DNA of 64,000 nucleotides, from positions 3,532,001-3,596,000 of the forward strand of contig CP168152.1 in NCBI GenBank assembly GCA_041545745.1. Reading direction: 5' to 3'. The first letter of the stretch is position 1. The number at the start of each line of letters is the position of its first letter. This DNA is from Stenotrophomonas indicatrix. GTDB taxonomy: Bacteria; Pseudomonadota; Gammaproteobacteria; Xanthomonadales; Xanthomonadaceae. Shown piece after piece: positions 26,493 to 36,324 of this stretch. The translations under genes and the position numbers were made by a program. The notes under the pieces are model-generated. The model worked only from the letters and a program-made list of their open reading frames with translations, searched no databases and had not been told where the DNA came from.

Positions 26493-26741
26493 GGAGCGCT
26501 CAAATAGGGGGAACCGGAACGAGGGATAACAAAACGGCAGTGAACCGCTTCGCAATCATGAACCAAGGGTACGTGAATTCCGAGTCAGTGCCAGCCGGGC
26601 CTCTCACATGCCGTTAACGTCGCGGCCACCTTCGTGCCGGTGACTCGTCCCAAGCATGGCGTGGACAGGCCCGCACGATCCAGAACTAAAGGCGTCATTG
26701 GATGACGGGACAGCCCCAAAAGGGCTGCCCTGCCCCGCGCC
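26493..26741. other. Gap between tolA and tolB with a hairpin
   Basis: 249 bases with no gene. An imperfect hairpin (AGCCC-CAAAA-GGGCT, about 26708-26731) follows the tolA stop on the minus strand and may attenuate transcription, so tolB-pal-ybgF may have its own promoter here. Confidence 0.5.
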
Positions 26742-27797
26742 TCAGCGATCCTGGGCGGTGAACGTGAAGTTGATCGTGCGTGCGAATACCTGCTCGAAAC
26801 CGCGGTACGGCAGCGGCTGGGCGTTGAGCACGGCGGCCTCGATCGAGCGCTTGCCGGCTTCATCGAACGGGCAGCCGGCGCTGACCGTAGCGCTGCGGAC
26901 GGTACCGCCCGGCAACTGGTTGATGGTGATCTGGCAGCGTTGGCCCAGCGGCACGCTGTCCGGACGCACCCACTGCGCCAGCACCTTGGCCTGGATGGCC
27001 GCAGCGTACTTGGCAGACAGATCGTCACTGCTGCCACCACCACCGGCAGCCGGCTGTGCGGCACCACTGGCACCGGCAGCAGCCGTGCCTGCGGCATTGC
27101 GCGCGGCAGCGACCTGGCGCAGCTTCTGCTCGGCCAGCTTGGCTTCCTTCTCGGCCTGCTCGCGGCGGGCGCGGATGTCGGCGATCTTCTTCTGCTTCTC
27201 GGCCTCTGCCTTGTCAGCGGCCAGGCGCTCCTGCTCGGCCTGCTTCTTCTTGGCGTCCGCTTCCTGCTGCTTGGCCAGACGCAGCTTCTGCTCGGCCTCT
27301 TCCTGGCGCTTGCGCTCGGTCAGGTCGATCTGTTCCTGGCGGCGCTTGGCTTCCTGCTCCTGCTTGGCCTTTTCCTGCGAGATCGCCAACGCGCTGACCG
27401 CGTCCTGGTCCTTGGTGTCGGGCTGCGCCACGCGTTCCTGCGCCTGTTGCTGCTGCGGCGTCGGTGCGTCCTGCGGGCGCGGCTCTTCAATCGGCTGCGG
27501 CGGCGGGATGGTGTCTTCCGGCACCGGGATCGGTTCGGCCACCGGCGGCGGCAGGTCTTCCAGCTTTTCCGACTGGCGCAGGGCCTGGCGGGCGGCGGCG
27601 GCTTCGGACGCGGACAACGCCAGACTGGCCTCGACCGAGGGATCGCCTGCGGCGGCATCGGTATTGCGCTGCGGTGACCACAGCCAGGCGCCGATGAAGA
27701 TCAGCGCGACCAGCAGGTGCACCAGCACGGCCAGCAGCAGGGGCTGGCCCCAGCCGGGCTCCTGCTTGTGCGGTGGCGACAGGACGTCAGTTCGCAT
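26742..27797 (-). CDS. tolA: Tol-Pal system protein TolA
   Basis: A 351-residue protein anchored by one N-terminal membrane helix (LLLAVLVHLLVALIFIGAWL), with a Pro-rich stretch, a long Ala/Lys/Glu/Gln helical domain (about 140-230) and a C-terminal domain (KYAAAIQAKVLAQWVRPDSV onward) that contacts TolB and Pal. It spans the periplasm and uses proton-motive force through TolQR. Its start overlaps tolR by 11 bases. Confidence 0.95.
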   Translation of the reverse strand: MRTDVLSPPHKQEPGWGQPLLLAVLVHLLVALIFIGAWLWSPQRNTDAAAGDPSVEASLALSASEAAAARQALRQSEKLEDLPPPVAEPIPVPEDTIPPPQPIEEPRPQDAPTPQQQQAQERVAQPDTKDQDAVSALAISQEKAKQEQEAKRRQEQIDLTERKRQEEAEQKLRLAKQQEADAKKKQAEQERLAADKAEAEKQKKIADIRARREQAEKEAKLAEQKLRQVAAARNAAGTAAAGASGAAQPAAGGGGSSDDLSAKYAAAIQAKVLAQWVRPDSVPLGQRCQITINQLPGGTVRSATVSAGCPFDEAGKRSIEAAVLNAQPLPYRGFEQVFARTINFTFTAQDR

Positions 27798-28215
27798 CGG
27801 TGGCCAGGCTCACCTTGTCGACGTGGGCGCGCTTGATCACATCCATTGCCGCGATGACCTTTTCATAGGCCACGGCACGGTCGGCGGCGACGATCACGCG
27901 CACGTCCTTGTCCTGCGCGGCGATGCCGGACAGATGGCCCTGCAGTTCCTCGGCGGTGACTGCGGTGGGTTCCTTGGCGTCAGGCAGCTTGAGGCTGAGC
28001 TGGCCGTCCTGGCGCACCGAGACGATCAACGGATCCTGCTTGCTTTCCAGCGCCTTGGCGTTGGAATTGGGCAGGTCGACGTCGAAGGTCAGGGTGAGCA
28101 TGGGCGCGGTGACCATGAAGATGATCAACAGCACCAGCATGACGTCGATATAGGGAACGACGTTGATTTCCGATTTCAGCTTGCGGCGCTTGCGGCGACC
28201 GATGGCAGCGGACAT
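27787..28215 (-). CDS. tolR: Tol-Pal system protein TolR
   Basis: A 142-residue ExbD/TolR-family protein: one N-terminal membrane helix with the proton-pathway Asp (VVPYIDVMLVLLIIFMVTAP) and a periplasmic domain. It works with TolQ as the proton-driven motor. Located between tolQ and tolA. Confidence 0.96.
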   Translation of the reverse strand: MSAAIGRRKRRKLKSEINVVPYIDVMLVLLIIFMVTAPMLTLTFDVDLPNSNAKALESKQDPLIVSVRQDGQLSLKLPDAKEPTAVTAEELQGHLSGIAAQDKDVRVIVAADRAVAYEKVIAAMDVIKRAHVDKVSLATDAN

Positions 28216-28239
28216 GGCTTGGACTCCCGGGTCTGGCGC

Positions 28240-29019
28240 TTACTCGTCGCCAGCGCTCTGGCGCTGCAGGATCGAGCTGAACTCGTCGGCGAAGGTCTCG
28301 AAACGCACCGACATGCGCTCCACGCGGGTGGTGAAGCGGTTGTAGGCCCACACTGCCGGAATCGCCACGAACAGGCCGATGGCGGTGGCGAACAGCGCTT
28401 CGGAGATGCCCGGAGCGACGGCAGCGATACCGGCCTGGGCACCGCTGCTGATCATGTCGTGCATGGTCACCATGATGCCGAACACGGTACCGACCAGGCC
28501 CACGTACGGGGCGGTCGAGCCGATGTTGGCCAGCAGTTCCAGGTTGCGCTCGAGCTGGTCGACTTCGCGGGTATAGGTGGTGCGCATCGCGCGCTGGGCA
28601 CCTTCCAGCTGGGCGCGGCCATCCAGCCGGCGCTTGTCGCGCAGGCGGGTGTACTCGCGGAAACCGGCTTCGAAGATCGCTTCCAAGCCGCCGACGTTGC
28701 GGCTGCGGTCGGTGGCCGAGCTGTACAGCTTGCCCAGGTCGGCACCGGACCAGAAGCGGTTCTCGAACTCGTCGGCTTCGCGGGTGGCCTGCTTGAAGAT
28801 GCGGGCCTTGCGGAAAATGATCACCCAGCTGACGAACGAGCCGACCAGCAGCGCCAGCACGATGATCTTCACCGGCAGGCTGGCCTTGGCCATCAGTTCG
28901 AGGTAGTTGATGCCGCCGCCGGTGGTGGCCTGGGCAAGGGTCTGGGTCGCGGCATTGCTGACGTCAGCCGGCAAAGCCTCGGTGACCGTGGCCTGCAGGG
29001 CCAGGAGCGTTGCGATCAT
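28240..29019 (-). CDS. tolQ: Tol-Pal system protein TolQ
   Basis: A 259-residue MotA/ExbB/TolQ-family protein with three membrane segments (VKIIVLALLVGSFVSWVIIF; APYVGLVGTVFGIMVTM; ALFATAIGLFVAIPAVWAYN). It forms the stator with TolR. The ATG at 29019 gives the normal N-terminus; upstream codons overlap the ybgC stop region. Confidence 0.95.
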   Translation of the reverse strand: MIATLLALQATVTEALPADVSNAATQTLAQATTGGGINYLELMAKASLPVKIIVLALLVGSFVSWVIIFRKARIFKQATREADEFENRFWSGADLGKLYSSATDRSRNVGGLEAIFEAGFREYTRLRDKRRLDGRAQLEGAQRAMRTTYTREVDQLERNLELLANIGSTAPYVGLVGTVFGIMVTMHDMISSGAQAGIAAVAPGISEALFATAIGLFVAIPAVWAYNRFTTRVERMSVRFETFADEFSSILQRQSAGDE

Positions 29020-29029
29020 CCGTTGTTCC

Positions 29030-29479
29030 TCAAGAGTTCTGTTCGGATTCGGGGTGGAGGTGGGGTTGCAGCGCGGCAAGGACGGCATCGTCCATGCCAC
29101 GCGGGCGGAAACTGGCCGCGTCCAGTGCGGCGATGCGGACCTGCGCGGACAGCAGCAGCTGGCCGTCGCGCAGGACCTGCTGGTCGAAGACCATGCTGGC
29201 CTTCTTCAGCTGGACCAGGCTGGCGCTCACCTGCAGCTGGTCATCCAGCCGTGCCGGCTTGATGAAATCCATCTGCATGGAGCGCACCGCGAAGACCATG
29301 CCGTGCTCGGTACGCATGCGCTCCTGGCCGAAGCCCAGCGCACGCATCCATTCGGTCCGGGCCCGTTCCATGAAGGCCACGTAGCGGGCGTGGTAAACCA
29401 CTCCGCCAGCGTCGGTATCTTCCCAGTAAATGCGTGTCGGCCAACTGAATCGGGGTTCAACCGAAGGTTCAACCGACAT
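29030..29479 (-). CDS. ybgC: Tol-Pal-associated acyl-CoA thioesterase YbgC
   Basis: A 149-residue hot-dog-fold thioesterase. The family motif [27 protein letters not shown] (split here: the Asp-Thr-Asp and VVYH segment near residues 20-30) carries the catalytic Asp and the active-site Tyr/His. It is the first gene of the tol cluster, as in most proteobacteria. The ATG at 29479 follows GAGG and overlaps the ruvB end by 11 bases; a TTG at 29494 is the alternative start. Confidence 0.93.
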   Translation of the reverse strand: MSVEPSVEPRFSWPTRIYWEDTDAGGVVYHARYVAFMERARTEWMRALGFGQERMRTEHGMVFAVRSMQMDFIKPARLDDQLQVSASLVQLKKASMVFDQQVLRDGQLLLSAQVRIAALDAASFRPRGMDDAVLAALQPHLHPESEQNS

Positions 29480-30509
29480 CGGGGACCTCGGCAAACAGGT
29501 CCTGCGGGGGGTTCTTCGGCTTCAGGCCCAGGTGCCGGTAGGCTTTGTGGGTGGCCATGCGGCCGCGCGCGGTGCGCACCAGGTAGCCCTGCTGGATCAG
29601 ATAGGGTTCGACCACGTCTTCCAGCGTGCCTCGCTCTTCAGACAGCGCCGCAGCCAGCGATTCAATGCCGACCGGGCCACCGTCGAAGTAGTCGACCATG
29701 GTCTTCAGCAGCCGACGATCGAGCTCATCGAAGCCTTCCGGGTCGACCTTGAGCATCTGCATCGCCGCTTGGGCCACGGTCTGGTCGATGTGGCCACCGG
29801 CCTTGACCTGGGCGTAATCGCGCACACGGCGCAGCAGGCGGTTGGCGATACGCGGGGTGCCACGCGCGCGGCGCGCGATCTCCCCTGCCCCGTCGGCGGT
29901 GCAGTCGATGGCCAGGATGGCGGCCGAGCGACGCACGATGCGGGTCAGTTCTTCGACGCTGTAGAACTCCAGGCGCTGGACGATGCCGAAGCGGTCGCGC
30001 AGCGGCGCGGTCAGCAGGCCGGCGCGGGTGGTGGCGCCGATCAGGGTGAACGGCGGCAGGTCGATCTTGATCGAGCGCGCCGCAGGGCCCTCGCCGATCA
30101 TGATGTCGATCTGGAAATCTTCCATCGCCGGATACAGCACTTCCTCCACCACCGGCGACAGGCGATGGATCTCGTCGATGAACAGCACATCGTGCGGCTG
30201 CAGGTTGGTCAGCAGCGCGGCCAGGTCCCCGGCCTTTTCGATCACCGGGCCGGAGGTCACGCGCAGGGCCACGCCCAGTTCGTTGGCGATGACGTGGCTG
30301 AGGGTGGTCTTGCCCAGGCCGGGCGGGCCGAAGATCAGCACGTGGTCCAGCGCATCGCCACGACCTTTGGCGGCCTGGATGTAGATCTCCATCTGCTCGC
30401 GCACCGGCACCTGGCCGAGGTAGTCGGCAAGTCGCTTGGGTCGGATGCTGGCGTCGGCGGCGTCATCCTCGCGGGTGGCGCCGGCGGCGATGATGCGGTC
30501 GTCGGTCAT
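29469..30509 (-). CDS. ruvB: Holliday junction branch-migration helicase RuvB
   Basis: A 346-residue AAA+ ATPase. Walker [16 protein letters not shown], Walker [12 protein letters not shown], sensor [18 protein letters not shown] and the C-terminal winged-helix domain (GLKPKNPP near the end) are all present. It drives branch migration on RuvA-bound junctions. The ATG at 30509 is chosen by family length; another lies at 30527. It is separated from ruvA by kup and a repeat locus, and overlaps ybgC. Confidence 0.96.
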   Translation of the reverse strand: MTDDRIIAAGATREDDAADASIRPKRLADYLGQVPVREQMEIYIQAAKGRGDALDHVLIFGPPGLGKTTLSHVIANELGVALRVTSGPVIEKAGDLAALLTNLQPHDVLFIDEIHRLSPVVEEVLYPAMEDFQIDIMIGEGPAARSIKIDLPPFTLIGATTRAGLLTAPLRDRFGIVQRLEFYSVEELTRIVRRSAAILAIDCTADGAGEIARRARGTPRIANRLLRRVRDYAQVKAGGHIDQTVAQAAMQMLKVDPEGFDELDRRLLKTMVDYFDGGPVGIESLAAALSEERGTLEDVVEPYLIQQGYLVRTARGRMATHKAYRHLGLKPKNPPQDLFAEVPDVG

Positions 30510-30877
30510 GTGCTGATTATGCGGCATAAGCGGGGGGATTCGGCCGGGCTGCGCCCGGCACCCGCGGAGGCCAAAGCAACGGCAACAGCCGAAGCAAGCG
30601 CAGAAGCAGGTTTCCTGAGGGATGGCGGGGTGGGCCCGGTTGCGGGGGACGCCGCAAGTACGTCCCTGTAGGCTCGGTCGCGCCATCCATGGCGCTCACG
30701 CCCCCGCAACCGGACCCACCCCGCCTTCGACAGATCTCCGCGATCTGCCGGAATGGCATGGCCTGCCATTGGTGGGTGTCGACCTTGGTCGACACGGTAG
30801 ATCCATGCGTGGATGGCACGAACCGAACATGGGGTCAGAGCCCTTTTCCTGAGGAAAAGGGATCCGACCCCGTGCGG
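30510..30877. repeat. Repeat-filled gap between kup and ruvB
   Basis: No gene in 368 bases. It holds a long composite hairpin with 25-bp arms at 30624-30648 and 30701-30725 (one G-T mismatch), the small GC hairpin module (30541-30562), a CAACAG-like module (30577-30606), short palindromes at 30774-30816, and the GGGGTC hairpin at 30831-30871. The order of modules matches the loci at 2340, 49948 and 61114. Confidence 0.85.
30831..30871 (-). terminator. GGGGTC-family hairpin after kup
   Basis: 41-bp near-perfect hairpin (GGGGTC...CCTTTTC / GAAAAGGG...GACCCC) starting 7 bases after the kup stop on the minus strand. Likely terminator or mRNA 3'-end protector. Confidence 0.6.
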
Positions 30878-32797
30878 TCAGATCTCCACCTGCGCACCCA
30901 GCTCTACGAGGCGGTTGCCCGGAATCCGGAAGAAGCCCGTCGCCGGGGCGGCATTCCGGTGCATCAGCGCGAACAGCTTGTCGCGCCAGATCGGCATGCC
31001 ACGGTTGGCGGTGGCGACGATGGTTTCGCGGCTGGCGAAGAAGGTGGTGTCCATCGGGTCGAAGTAGATGCCGCCGTGGTCGCACGAGCGCATCAGCGCC
31101 AGCGGTACGTCGGGGGTCTCCATGAAGCCGAAACGCACGTAGACCCGGTAGAACTCATCGCCCACCGATTCGATCTTGAGGCGCTGCCCCTCCGCCGCGT
31201 ACGGCACCGGCAGGGTCACCACGTGCAGGAACACGTTGCGCTCGTGCAGCACCTTGTTGTGCTTGAGGTTGTGCATCAGCGCGTGCGGGGCCACGGTCGG
31301 GTCGGCGGTGAGGAACACCGCGGTACCGGGTACGCGTACCGGCGGCGCCAGCATCAGACCGGGCAGGAAGGTGTCGATGCGGATGCCGTCCTTGCGGATT
31401 TCATCGCGCAGCAGTTCGCGGCCACGGCGCCAGGTGCGCATCATGGTGAACAGGAAGATGCCCAGCACCACCGGGAACCAGGCGCCCTGCAGCAGCTTGG
31501 CACCGTTGGCGATGACAAAGCCCAGATCGATGATGAAGAACACCACGCACAAGGGCAGGATCCAGTTGCGTGCCTTGGGCCACAGCGAACGTGCGACCAG
31601 GGCCAGCAGCAGGGTATCGATCAGCATGGTGGCCGACACCGAGATGCCGTAGGCCACGGCCAGGTTGGACGAGCTGCGGAAGGCCAGCACCAGGCCGATC
31701 ACCATCACCGCGATGCCCCAGTTGATGCCGGGGATGTAGATCTGGCCGATGGTGTCGTGCGAGGTGTGCTTGATGCGCATGCGCGGGATGTAGCCCAACT
31801 GCATGGCCTGGCGCGAGACCGAGAACGCACCGGTGATCACCGACTGCGAGGCGATCACCGCGGCCATCGTGGCCAGGATGATCATCGGGTACAGCGCCCA
31901 CGACGGTACCGCTTCAAAGAACGGGTTCTTCACCGCCTCGGGATGGTTGAGCACCAGCGCGCCCTGCCCCAGGTAGTTCAGCACCAGGCACGGCAGCACG
32001 AAGAAGTACCAGGCGTGACGGATCGGCTTGGCACCGAAGTGGCCCATGTCGGCATACAACGCCTCGCCACCGGTCACCGCCAGCACCACCGCACCGAGGA
32101 TGAAGATGCTGTGCCAGCCGTGCTCCATGAAGAAGCGGATCGCCCACCACGGGTTGAACGCTTTCAGCACTTCCGGCGCGTCGACGATGTTGTAGATGCC
32201 GATCGCCGCCAGCGAGATGAACCAGATCGAGGTGATGGGGCCGAACAGCTTGCCGATCTTCTCGGTACCAAAGCGCTGTACCGCGAACACCGCCAGCAGT
32301 ACCACGACCGTGATCGGCACGATGAAGGCATGCAGCCCGGGGGCCGCCACCTCAAGGCCTTCGACCGCGCCCAGTACCGATATCGCCGGCGTGATCACGC
32401 CATCGCCGAAGAACAACGACGCGCCGAAGATGCCGAGGATGCCGACCACGTACGCCGAGCGTGACCCGTTGCGCAACGTGCGCTGGGTCAGCGCCATCAG
32501 CGCCATGATGCCGCCCTCACCGTCATTGTCGGCGCGCATGATGATGGTCACGTACTTCAGGGTGACCACGATGTTGAGCGCCCAGAACGCCAGCGACAGC
32601 ACGCCCAGCACGGTGTCGTGGTCGCTGGTGAGCCCGTAGTGGGGCGAGAACGCCTCCTTCAGGGTGTACAGCGGGCTGGTGCCGATATCGCCGAAGACCA
32701 CGCCGATCGCACCGATGATCAGCGCCAGCCCCCCGGCGGGGGGAGCGTGACCATGGCCGCCATGGGCGGCGGTGTGCGGGGTTTGACTGCTGGACAT
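30878..32797 (-). CDS. kup: Low-affinity potassium transporter Kup
   Basis: A 639-residue KUP/HAK/KT-family K+/H+ symporter of the inner membrane. About 12 membrane segments start at [22 protein letters not shown], a family signature; [20 protein letters not shown] and NPWWAIRFF also match. A cytoplasmic C-terminal domain follows. A His/Gly-rich N-terminal tail (residues 5-20) is longer than in E. coli. The start at 32797 has AGGAG upstream. It sits between ruvA and ruvB, splitting the usual ruvAB pair. Confidence 0.95.
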   Translation of the reverse strand: MSSSQTPHTAAHGGHGHAPPAGGLALIIGAIGVVFGDIGTSPLYTLKEAFSPHYGLTSDHDTVLGVLSLAFWALNIVVTLKYVTIIMRADNDGEGGIMALMALTQRTLRNGSRSAYVVGILGIFGASLFFGDGVITPAISVLGAVEGLEVAAPGLHAFIVPITVVVLLAVFAVQRFGTEKIGKLFGPITSIWFISLAAIGIYNIVDAPEVLKAFNPWWAIRFFMEHGWHSIFILGAVVLAVTGGEALYADMGHFGAKPIRHAWYFFVLPCLVLNYLGQGALVLNHPEAVKNPFFEAVPSWALYPMIILATMAAVIASQSVITGAFSVSRQAMQLGYIPRMRIKHTSHDTIGQIYIPGINWGIAVMVIGLVLAFRSSSNLAVAYGISVSATMLIDTLLLALVARSLWPKARNWILPLCVVFFIIDLGFVIANGAKLLQGAWFPVVLGIFLFTMMRTWRRGRELLRDEIRKDGIRIDTFLPGLMLAPPVRVPGTAVFLTADPTVAPHALMHNLKHNKVLHERNVFLHVVTLPVPYAAEGQRLKIESVGDEFYRVYVRFGFMETPDVPLALMRSCDHGGIYFDPMDTTFFASRETIVATANRGMPIWRDKLFALMHRNAAPATGFFRIPGNRLVELGAQVEI

Positions 32798-32846
32798 GGG
32801 ACTCCTGGCGAAGCTCAGGGTGTAATTGGAAAGGAAAAGGAGCGGC

Positions 32847-33440
32847 TCAGCGCAGCGCCGATTGCAGGGCCTTGCGGATGACCATGGCCACCTCGTCGCC
32901 CTCGTTGAAGGCTTCGCGCGCCATCCGCGCCGCCTCGGTGGGCTTGTAACCCAGCTGCTGCAGCGCCACGGTGGCATCGGACAGCGGATCGGCCGGGGCC
33001 GGGCCACTGCCGGTCGGCAGCGCGCCACCGGCGCCGAACTGCGCCGCGCGGTCACGCAGTTCCAGCACCATGCGCTCGGCGGTCTTCTTGCCGATGCCGG
33101 GAATGCGGGTCAGCGCGGTGATGTCGCCGGCCTGGACCATGCGAGCGAATTCTTCGACGGTGACCCCGGACAGCACGGCCAGCGCGATCTTCGCGCCGAT
33201 GCCGCTGACCCTCTGCACGTCGCGGAACAGGCGGCGTTCGCCTTCGCGCAGGAAGCCGTACAGCGAAACGCTGTCTTCCTTCTGCGAATAATGGGTGTAG
33301 AGGGTGACCTCACGGCCGAGCTCGGGCAGGTCGTAGAAGGTGCTCATCGGCGCCTCCAGCTCGTAACCCACCCCGTTGACGTCCACCACCAGCCACGGCG
33401 GCGCCTTGTAAGCGACGATTCCGCGCAGTCGACCGATCAT
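32847..33440 (-). CDS. ruvA: Holliday junction DNA-binding protein RuvA
   Basis: A 197-residue protein that binds four-way junctions and recruits RuvB. It has an N-terminal OB fold ([20 protein letters not shown]), two helix-hairpin-helix motifs ([24 protein letters not shown]) and a C-terminal RuvB-binding domain ([16 protein letters not shown]). It starts 13 bases after the ruvC stop, so the two are co-expressed. Confidence 0.97.
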   Translation of the reverse strand: MIGRLRGIVAYKAPPWLVVDVNGVGYELEAPMSTFYDLPELGREVTLYTHYSQKEDSVSLYGFLREGERRLFRDVQRVSGIGAKIALAVLSGVTVEEFARMVQAGDITALTRIPGIGKKTAERMVLELRDRAAQFGAGGALPTGSGPAPADPLSDATVALQQLGYKPTEAARMAREAFNEGDEVAMVIRKALQSALR

Positions 33441-33453
33441 TGCGTGCAGCTCC

Positions 33454-33975
33454 TCATTTGCGGCCCCAGGCCTGGCGGGCAGTCAGCCCCAGGCGGTTGG
33501 CCGTTGCCCTTACGTGGGCATGGGTGATGGCCACGGCCAACGCGTCGGCCGCGTCGGCCTGCAGCTTGGTTTTCAGGTTGAGCATGAGCCCGACCATGTG
33601 TTGAACCTGTTGCTTTTCGGCGCCACCACGACCGACCACCGCCAGCTTGATCTCGCTGGCGGCGTATTCGTGCACCGGCAGGTCGCGCAGCACCACCGCC
33701 GAAATCGCCGCGCCACGGGCCTGGCCCAGCTTCAGCGCCGAATCGGGGTTGCGTGCCATGAACACCTTTTCGATGGCCACTTCCTGCGGCTGGAACTCGT
33801 GGCACAGCTCGGCCAGGCCCAGCACCAGCAGCTTCATGCGCTGCGGGAAGTCATCGGCCCCGAGCAGCACCAACGGCTGGTGATGCACGTGGCTGACCCG
33901 GCCGCTGGCATCGACATCGATGATGCCGACTCCGGTCCGTTGCGAGCCCGGGTCGATGCCGAGAATACGGGTCAT
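33454..33975 (-). CDS. ruvC: Holliday junction endonuclease RuvC
   Basis: A 173-residue RNase H-fold resolvase. The catalytic acidic residues are in [19 protein letters not shown] and the C-terminal [12 protein letters not shown]. The ATG at 33975 gives the family N-terminus ([10 protein letters not shown]); the frame is open for three more codons. First of ruvC-ruvA-kup-ruvB. Confidence 0.97.
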   Translation of the reverse strand: MTRILGIDPGSQRTGVGIIDVDASGRVSHVHHQPLVLLGADDFPQRMKLLVLGLAELCHEFQPQEVAIEKVFMARNPDSALKLGQARGAAISAVVLRDLPVHEYAASEIKLAVVGRGGAEKQQVQHMVGLMLNLKTKLQADAADALAVAITHAHVRATANRLGLTARQAWGRK

Positions 33976-34104
33976 GCGGCACACACGCAGGCGCCGCTGA
34001 TCCGGGAAGGACGCATGCGGCGGTGATGGCTGGAAACGTCTGGGGTCATCATGGTCCGCATTGTCCGCTCACCGGCCGCCAAAGGCGACCGGCGCAGCGT
34101 CCGT

Positions 34105-34836
34105 TCAGGCGTAGGCGTCCGCGCCGAGATCGGCGTTGGAGTACACGTCCTGCACGTCGTCGAGGTCTTCCAGCATGTCCAGCAGCTTCTTGACCTGCAG
34201 GACGGTGTCGCCTTCAACCTTGATGTCGTTGTCGGCGCGGAAGGTCAGCTCGGCATGATCCGGCGTGCGGCCAGCCGCCTGCATCGCATCCTTGACCGCG
34301 TGGAAGCTGTCCGCGGCGGTGAGCACGTCGATCGCGCCATCCTCCGGATAGACCACGATGTCATCCGCACCGGCCTCGATGGCCGCTTCGGAGATGGCGT
34401 CCTCATCGGCGCCGGCAGCGTAGTGCAGCACGCCCACGCGCTTGAACATGAAGCTGACCGAGCCTTCGGTGCCCATGTTGCCGCCGCACTTGCTGAACGC
34501 ATGGCGGACATCGGCCACGGTGCGCACGCGGTTGTCGGTCAGGCAATCGACGATGACGGCCACGCCACCGGGCGCGTAGCCCTCGTAGCGGATCTCTTCG
34601 TACTCGACGCCTTCCAGCTCGCCGGTGGCCTTCTTGATGGCGCGCTCGATCACGTCCTTGGACATGTTCGCGGTCAACGCCTTGTCCACGGCCACACGCA
34701 GGCGCGGGTTGTTGTTGGGGTCGCCTCCACCGCCGCGCGCGGCCACGCCGATCTCACGGATGATCTTGGTGAAAATCTTGCCGCGCTTCGCGTCAGACGC
34801 GTTTTTGCGGTTCTCGATGGAGGGGCCTCTACCCAT
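34105..34836 (-). CDS. yebC: YebC/PmpR-family translation/transcription regulator
   Basis: A 243-residue YebC-family protein, with [18 protein letters not shown] near the N-terminus, [19 protein letters not shown] and the [25 protein letters not shown] core (residues about 100-120). Family members act as DNA-binding regulators or, as shown more recently, as factors easing ribosome stalling at proline-rich sites. Commonly placed just before ruvC, as here. Confidence 0.94.
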   Translation of the reverse strand: MGRGPSIENRKNASDAKRGKIFTKIIREIGVAARGGGGDPNNNPRLRVAVDKALTANMSKDVIERAIKKATGELEGVEYEEIRYEGYAPGGVAVIVDCLTDNRVRTVADVRHAFSKCGGNMGTEGSVSFMFKRVGVLHYAAGADEDAISEAAIEAGADDIVVYPEDGAIDVLTAADSFHAVKDAMQAAGRTPDHAELTFRADNDIKVEGDTVLQVKKLLDMLEDLDDVQDVYSNADLGADAYA

Positions 34837-34956
34837 GGGTCTTTCCGTACGTGCGTTGATGGATAAGGCCGCGGATTCTACCTGATCGGGCCCGGTGACC
34901 GTGTCGAGGGCGGACAGATGCCGCAGGGCATGGCCCGGCGAGAGCGTGCGAACCAA

Positions 34957-35028
34957 CGGTTCGCACCCACCAAGGAAGGACGGTTCGCACCCACCAAGGA
35001 AGGACGGTTCGCACCCACCAAGGAAGGA
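34957..35028. repeat. Tandem repeat, three identical 24-bp units
   Basis: Three perfect head-to-tail copies, each beginning CGGTTCGCACCCACC and ending AAGGAAGGA, upstream of yebC. The first unit also forms a palindrome with the preceding bases (GTGCGAACC-AAC-GGTTCGCAC, 34946-34966), a GTAG-repeat-like core, so the array may have grown from half of such an element. Unit number is likely to vary between strains. Confidence 0.9.
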
Positions 35029-35030
35029 CG

Positions 35031-35053
35031 GTAGCGCCGGGCCATGCCCGGCG
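35031..35053 (+). repeat. GTAG palindrome (SMAG), CGCCGGGC type
   Basis: GTAG followed by CGCCGGGCCATGCCCGGCG, directly after the tandem repeat and 7 bases before the stop of the converging lipase-like gene. Confidence 0.85.
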
Positions 35054-35060
35054 AACCGGC

Positions 35061-35699
35061 TTACGCTGCAGCGGCGTCCCGGCCATGGTCGAACTGGCCA
35101 TGGCGGAGGAAATGCGCGGTCTGCCGCGCGGCATCGGGCGACACCACCAGGCCGCTGTGGCTGGTGCGCACCACGCAGTGGTCGGCCAGGCCCGGCAGGC
35201 GGGTCTCGGCCAGCGCCACGGTACCGTCGGAATCGTCATCCAGCGCCCCGAGCAGGCTGCCCAGCCCATGCGGCACCGAGCCGGCGATCAGGCCGACCGC
35301 AGCCTTGCCCTGCCAGTCCGGCAGCCCATCCAGCAGCAGTTCGCTGCTGCGGCCCAGGGCCAGGCCCCAGCCATGTTCGGACAACGAGCGCGCGGTGCCG
35401 CTGCCACGCAGTGGCGAGCCCAGGCAGACCACGCGCTGCACGGGCAACTGCGGCTGCCGGCGCAGGGCTTCCAGCGCCAGCAGGCCGCCAAGGCTGTGCC
35501 CGACCAGCGATAGCGGGCCTGCGTCTGCCAGCCGCTCCAGCAACTGCGGGACGGCCACATCGGGGCCGCCAAATACGGAGGAGTAGCCAAAGGTATGGAC
35601 CTGGAAGCCACGCGCACGCAGGCGCCAGGCCAGCGGCCCGACCCAGGCACGGGCATTCCAGATGCCATGCAACAACAGAACGGGGGGAGTCATGTGCAA
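35061..35699 (-). CDS. Alpha/beta hydrolase, lipase/PGAP1-like
   Basis: A 212-residue alpha/beta hydrolase without signal peptide. It has [13 protein letters not shown] (oxyanion region), the nucleophile elbow [15 protein letters not shown], the [11 protein letters not shown] segment common in triacylglycerol-lipase-like hydrolases, and a late [18 protein letters not shown]is region. Substrate unknown. The start may be 35699 or 35693 (both ATG). Confidence 0.85.
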   Translation of the reverse strand: MHMTPPVLLLHGIWNARAWVGPLAWRLRARGFQVHTFGYSSVFGGPDVAVPQLLERLADAGPLSLVGHSLGGLLALEALRRQPQLPVQRVVCLGSPLRGSGTARSLSEHGWGLALGRSSELLLDGLPDWQGKAAVGLIAGSVPHGLGSLLGALDDDSDGTVALAETRLPGLADHCVVRTSHSGLVVSPDAARQTAHFLRHGQFDHGRDAAAA

Positions 35700-35770
35700 C
35701 AGCCTGGCGGTCAGCGGGGCGAAACTACGGTGATTGAACAGAAGCCAGGGGCAAGCGGCGGTGAACGACT

Positions 35771-36292
35771 TCAGGCCGGATGCGGCAGACGGCGCAGGAT
35801 GAACTCAAGATCGTTGGTGTCGCCCACCGGGAACAGGTACTCGCCGGCCTTTTCAAAACCATAGCGGGCGTAGAAGCGCTGGGCGCCGAAGTTTTCCGAC
35901 CACACGCCCAGCCACAACGTGCGCGGGCCGTCGCGTTCCAGCCAGGCCAGCGCGGTTTCCAGCAGGCGGCTGCCCCAGCCGCAGCTCTGCTGCGTCTTGA
36001 CCAGGTACAGGCGCTTGAGTTCGCCGTCACCGGGCTTAACGTCCGGGTGCGGCAACCCACAGGGGCCGGCGGCGGCATGGCCGACCGCCTCCCCATCCAG
36101 CTCCAGCAGCCACACCGCGTAATCGGGGTGGGCCAGGATCGTGCGCTGGCGCTCGACCGTGTAGGACTCGTCGATGAAGTCCTGGAGGTCCTGCGGCGGA
36201 TACAGATGGCCGAAGGTTTCGGTGAACGTGCGCGCGGCCAGCGCCGACAGGGTCGGCGCGTCGTCCACAGTGGCGCGGCGGATCGAATACAT
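35771..36292 (-). CDS. GNAT-family N-acetyltransferase
   Basis: A 173-residue GNAT enzyme (MYSIRRATVDDAPTLSALAA; GELKRLYLVKTQQSCGWGSRLLE; NFGAQRFYARYGFEKAGEYLF). It is a diverged relative of the protein at 8121-8633. The ATG at 36292 matches the family start. A TTG at 36328 overlaps the stop of the upstream acidic-protein gene (TTGA), so coupled translation is also possible. Confidence 0.86.
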   Translation of the reverse strand: MYSIRRATVDDAPTLSALAARTFTETFGHLYPPQDLQDFIDESYTVERQRTILAHPDYAVWLLELDGEAVGHAAAGPCGLPHPDVKPGDGELKRLYLVKTQQSCGWGSRLLETALAWLERDGPRTLWLGVWSENFGAQRFYARYGFEKAGEYLFPVGDTNDLEFILRRLPHPA

Positions 36293-36324
36293 GGGTCGAG
36301 TTGACGTCAGGACCACGGTTCGGG

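Noticed and set aside
34957..35028. Possible CRISPR-like array
   Set aside because: The units are directly adjacent with no spacers, and there are no cas genes in the window.
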